Of a stretch of DNA of 14,678 bases, positions 13,215-14,678 are shown piece by piece (the stretch's first letter is position 1; every line of letters starts with the position of its first letter). The stretch covers positions 1-14,678 of the forward strand of contig CANQMJ010000056.1 of the NCBI GenBank assembly GCA_947624945.1, given 5' to 3'. Made by a program: the position numbers and the translations under genes. Source of the stretch: an uncultured Clostridia bacterium (lineage in GTDB: Bacteria; Bacillota; Clostridia; Oscillospirales; CAG-272). The notes under the pieces were generated by a model, which was not told the origin of the DNA, searched no databases, and saw only the letters and a list, made by a program, of their open reading frames with translations.

Positions 13215-14609
13215 TCATTTAAGCTCAAACGACTCCAAATGTCCGCCTCCGCCGCCTATAAAGCAGAGGTATATCGCATGCACGCCGTCGGGAACGTCCA
13301 CATCGGCTGTGAATGACTGCCATATGTTGGAGCCGTGCACGCGCACGCGTCCGCACCCCTCTCCGTCCGGGGACAGACGCAGCTCGAATTCTCCGTTTAT
13401 GTAGCCGCGCGTCGTGACCGTCAGCGTCCCCACATCCTTGCAGTCGAGGTACTTGAATCCCGCCACCATGCCGTTCTGCACGTTCGCGATATACCCAATC
13501 TCCTCGTCGCCGTCTCTGCCGTCCTGCACTATCTTCGGACATCCGTCGCCGAATCTGCCGGGCGCGTTCGCAAGGTACAGATTGCACGCCGTATACGCAG
13601 GATATTTCATCTTTCCCGGAAGCGGACGCGCACCGAGTCCCTGCGTCGTTATCTCGACCTGATCGAAGCCTCCGTCGTCTCTCAATTTCAACCGTTCCGC
13701 GCACCCCTGACGCGAATACCACGTCCCGTTCGTATGGCGGTGATAGAAAATGTACCACTCGCCCGCGATCTCGACTATCGAGCCGTGATTGTTCGCAATG
13801 TATGCGTCCGGGACGTTTTTCGGCTTGCCGTTTTCGAGTCCGACGTCGCCGTTGCTGACGAGGACGCCGCGATAGCGAAATCCCTCGTGCGGCGACTTCG
13901 ACGTCGCATAGCAAAGCTCGTGCATCACCTGCGAAGAATATATGAAATAGTACGTGTCGCCTATCTTTCTTATCGACGGCGCCTCGAAGAACGCGTGTCC
14001 TTCAAATCCCGTTCCCTCGCTGTAAACGGCTCCGGGCGCGACGAACACGGGCTTTTCTATAATCGTCATCATGTCGGGACCGAGGACCGTACACATCGCG
14101 CCGTGACGTCCCCTGTCTCCGTGACCGCAGAAGCCCGTATAAAGATACGTCACATCGCCCTCGGTGAGAACGCCGGGGTCGAACTGCGGCTCGTCGCCGG
14201 GCGCGTTGCCGAGAAGCGTGCCGTCCTGATAATGTACGTAGCCGAGAAACTCATACCGACCCGCAGGCTCGTCGCACACCGCGACGGAGACGTTGCAGAC
14301 GTGGTCGAGAACATAATAGAGATAATACCTTCCGTCGGGACCGACAGTCACGTCGGGCGCGTAAAGGCACATCGAGCCGTCGCGGTTATACGGGTCAGAT
14401 GTTTTCGGATAGATCACGCCCTCGTACCGCCAGTTGCCGAGGTCGTCGACGGGCGCCGACCAGCACACGTAGTCGCCGAGGCAGAATACGTGGCCGTTAT
14501 ACTTGTCGTGCGAACCGTAGACGTAGACGCGGTCGCCGAACACGTACGGCTCGCCGTCGGGTATGTACTCCCACGAGGGCAGATACGGATTGAGCGGCAG
14601 TTTCGTCAT
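13215..14609 (-). CDS. Cytoplasmic GH43 glycosidase (arabinofuranosidase/xylosidase type) with CBM6-like C-terminus
   Basis: 464-aa inverting glycosidase of family GH43, without a signal peptide, so probably acting on imported oligosaccharides. A five-bladed propeller spans about 1-330 (numbers count from the upstream GTG; subtract 1 for the chosen ATG). The catalytic trio is visible: base Asp19 in YIPDGEPYVF, pKa-setting Asp145 in PQFDPGVL, and acid Glu210 in AFFEAPSI. The LYAPDV and NNHGSIVEI motifs are also typical. Residues about 340-465 look like a CBM6-type beta sandwich, ending GGGGGHLESFELK. Start: GGGGGAG at 14615-14621 is 5 nt from the ATG at 14609 and only 2 nt from an in-frame GTG at 14612, so ATG is preferred. 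The ATG overlaps the preceding gene's TGA (TGATG), indicating translational coupling. Alpha-L-arabinofuranosidase and beta-xylosidase activities cannot be separated by eye. Confidence 0.92.
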   Translation of the reverse strand: MTKLPLNPYLPSWEYIPDGEPYVFGDRVYVYGSHDKYNGHVFCLGDYVCWSAPVDDLGNWRYEGVIYPKTSDPYNRDGSMCLYAPDVTVGPDGRYYLYYVLDHVCNVSVAVCDEPAGRYEFLGYVHYQDGTLLGNAPGDEPQFDPGVLTEGDVTYLYTGFCGHGDRGRHGAMCTVLGPDMMTIIEKPVFVAPGAVYSEGTGFEGHAFFEAPSIRKIGDTYYFIYSSQVMHELCYATSKSPHEGFRYRGVLVSNGDVGLENGKPKNVPDAYIANNHGSIVEIAGEWYIFYHRHTNGTWYSRQGCAERLKLRDDGGFDQVEITTQGLGARPLPGKMKYPAYTACNLYLANAPGRFGDGCPKIVQDGRDGDEEIGYIANVQNGMVAGFKYLDCKDVGTLTVTTRGYINGEFELRLSPDGEGCGRVRVHGSNIWQSFTADVDVPDGVHAIYLCFIGGGGGHLESFELK

Positions 14610-14678
14610 CACAGCTCCCCCTTTACCTTGTCGACGAGTATGCGCATGAATTCGCTCTCGCCGCGCTCCTCCACGACG
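14609..14678 (-). CDS. 3' end of an unidentified gene, co-transcribed with GH43
   Basis: An open frame enters from the right edge and ends in TGA at 14609-14611, overlapping the GH43 ATG by one base. Only 22 residues are visible, ending EFMRILVDKVKGEL, a charged, probably helical C-terminus. Its last codons contain the GGGGGAG ribosome site of GH43. Too short to name. Confidence 0.65.
   Translation of the reverse strand, partial: VVEERGESEFMRILVDKVKGEL

Overview
The window looks like a chromosomal segment of an anaerobic, probably gut-associated Clostridia-type Bacillota. The evidence is strong GGAGG-type Shine-Dalgarno sites, lipoprotein signal peptides with classical lipoboxes, sigma-A-like promoters, the standard genetic code, and an otherwise GC-rich sequence that still uses many ATA isoleucine codons. 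No taxon can be assigned from the sequence alone.

Layout, left to right. (1) The 3' half of ruvB is followed after 16 nt by a surface-lipoprotein GH51 alpha-L-arabinofuranosidase, both on the + strand, closed by a 14-bp hairpin. (2) A visibly lower-GC block of about 2.6 kb (about 3358-5940) holds a sigma-70-like factor with a very long C-terminal extension (+). Facing it is a two-gene unit (-): a membrane-anchored XRE regulator and a 58-aa two-helix membrane protein whose ATG directly abuts the regulator's stop codon. Inverted repeats lie at the XRE promoter and in the convergent gap. (3) A 911-aa multidomain lipoprotein (-) carries discoidin/CBM32-like modules around a GH43 propeller with the residue pattern of exo-beta-1,3-galactanases (GH43_24/34-like). 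(4) A MATE exporter with a histidine-rich N-terminus (+) is transcribed divergently from the galactanase-like gene. It converges on a Na/Pi cotransporter-PhoU protein (-) over a strong two-way terminator. (5) mntP (Mn2+ exporter, +) has a near-consensus promoter and a structured leader of about 100 nt. (6) A cytoplasmic GH43 enzyme with a CBM6-like tail (-) overlaps the end of an upstream gene that runs off the window.

Taken together, the GH51 and the galactanase-like lipoprotein fit extracellular trimming of arabinogalactan-type side chains, with the second GH43 acting on imported oligosaccharides (inference). MATE, Na/Pi-PhoU and MntP form a small-ion/drug transport neighbourhood. The low-GC block looks like a transferred regulatory cassette placed between two carbohydrate genes. 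It is the best candidate for something undescribed: a sigma factor fused to an unrecognised domain of about 290 aa, next to a membrane-bound repressor pair. I see no CRISPR array, rRNA, tRNA, transposase or phage gene.
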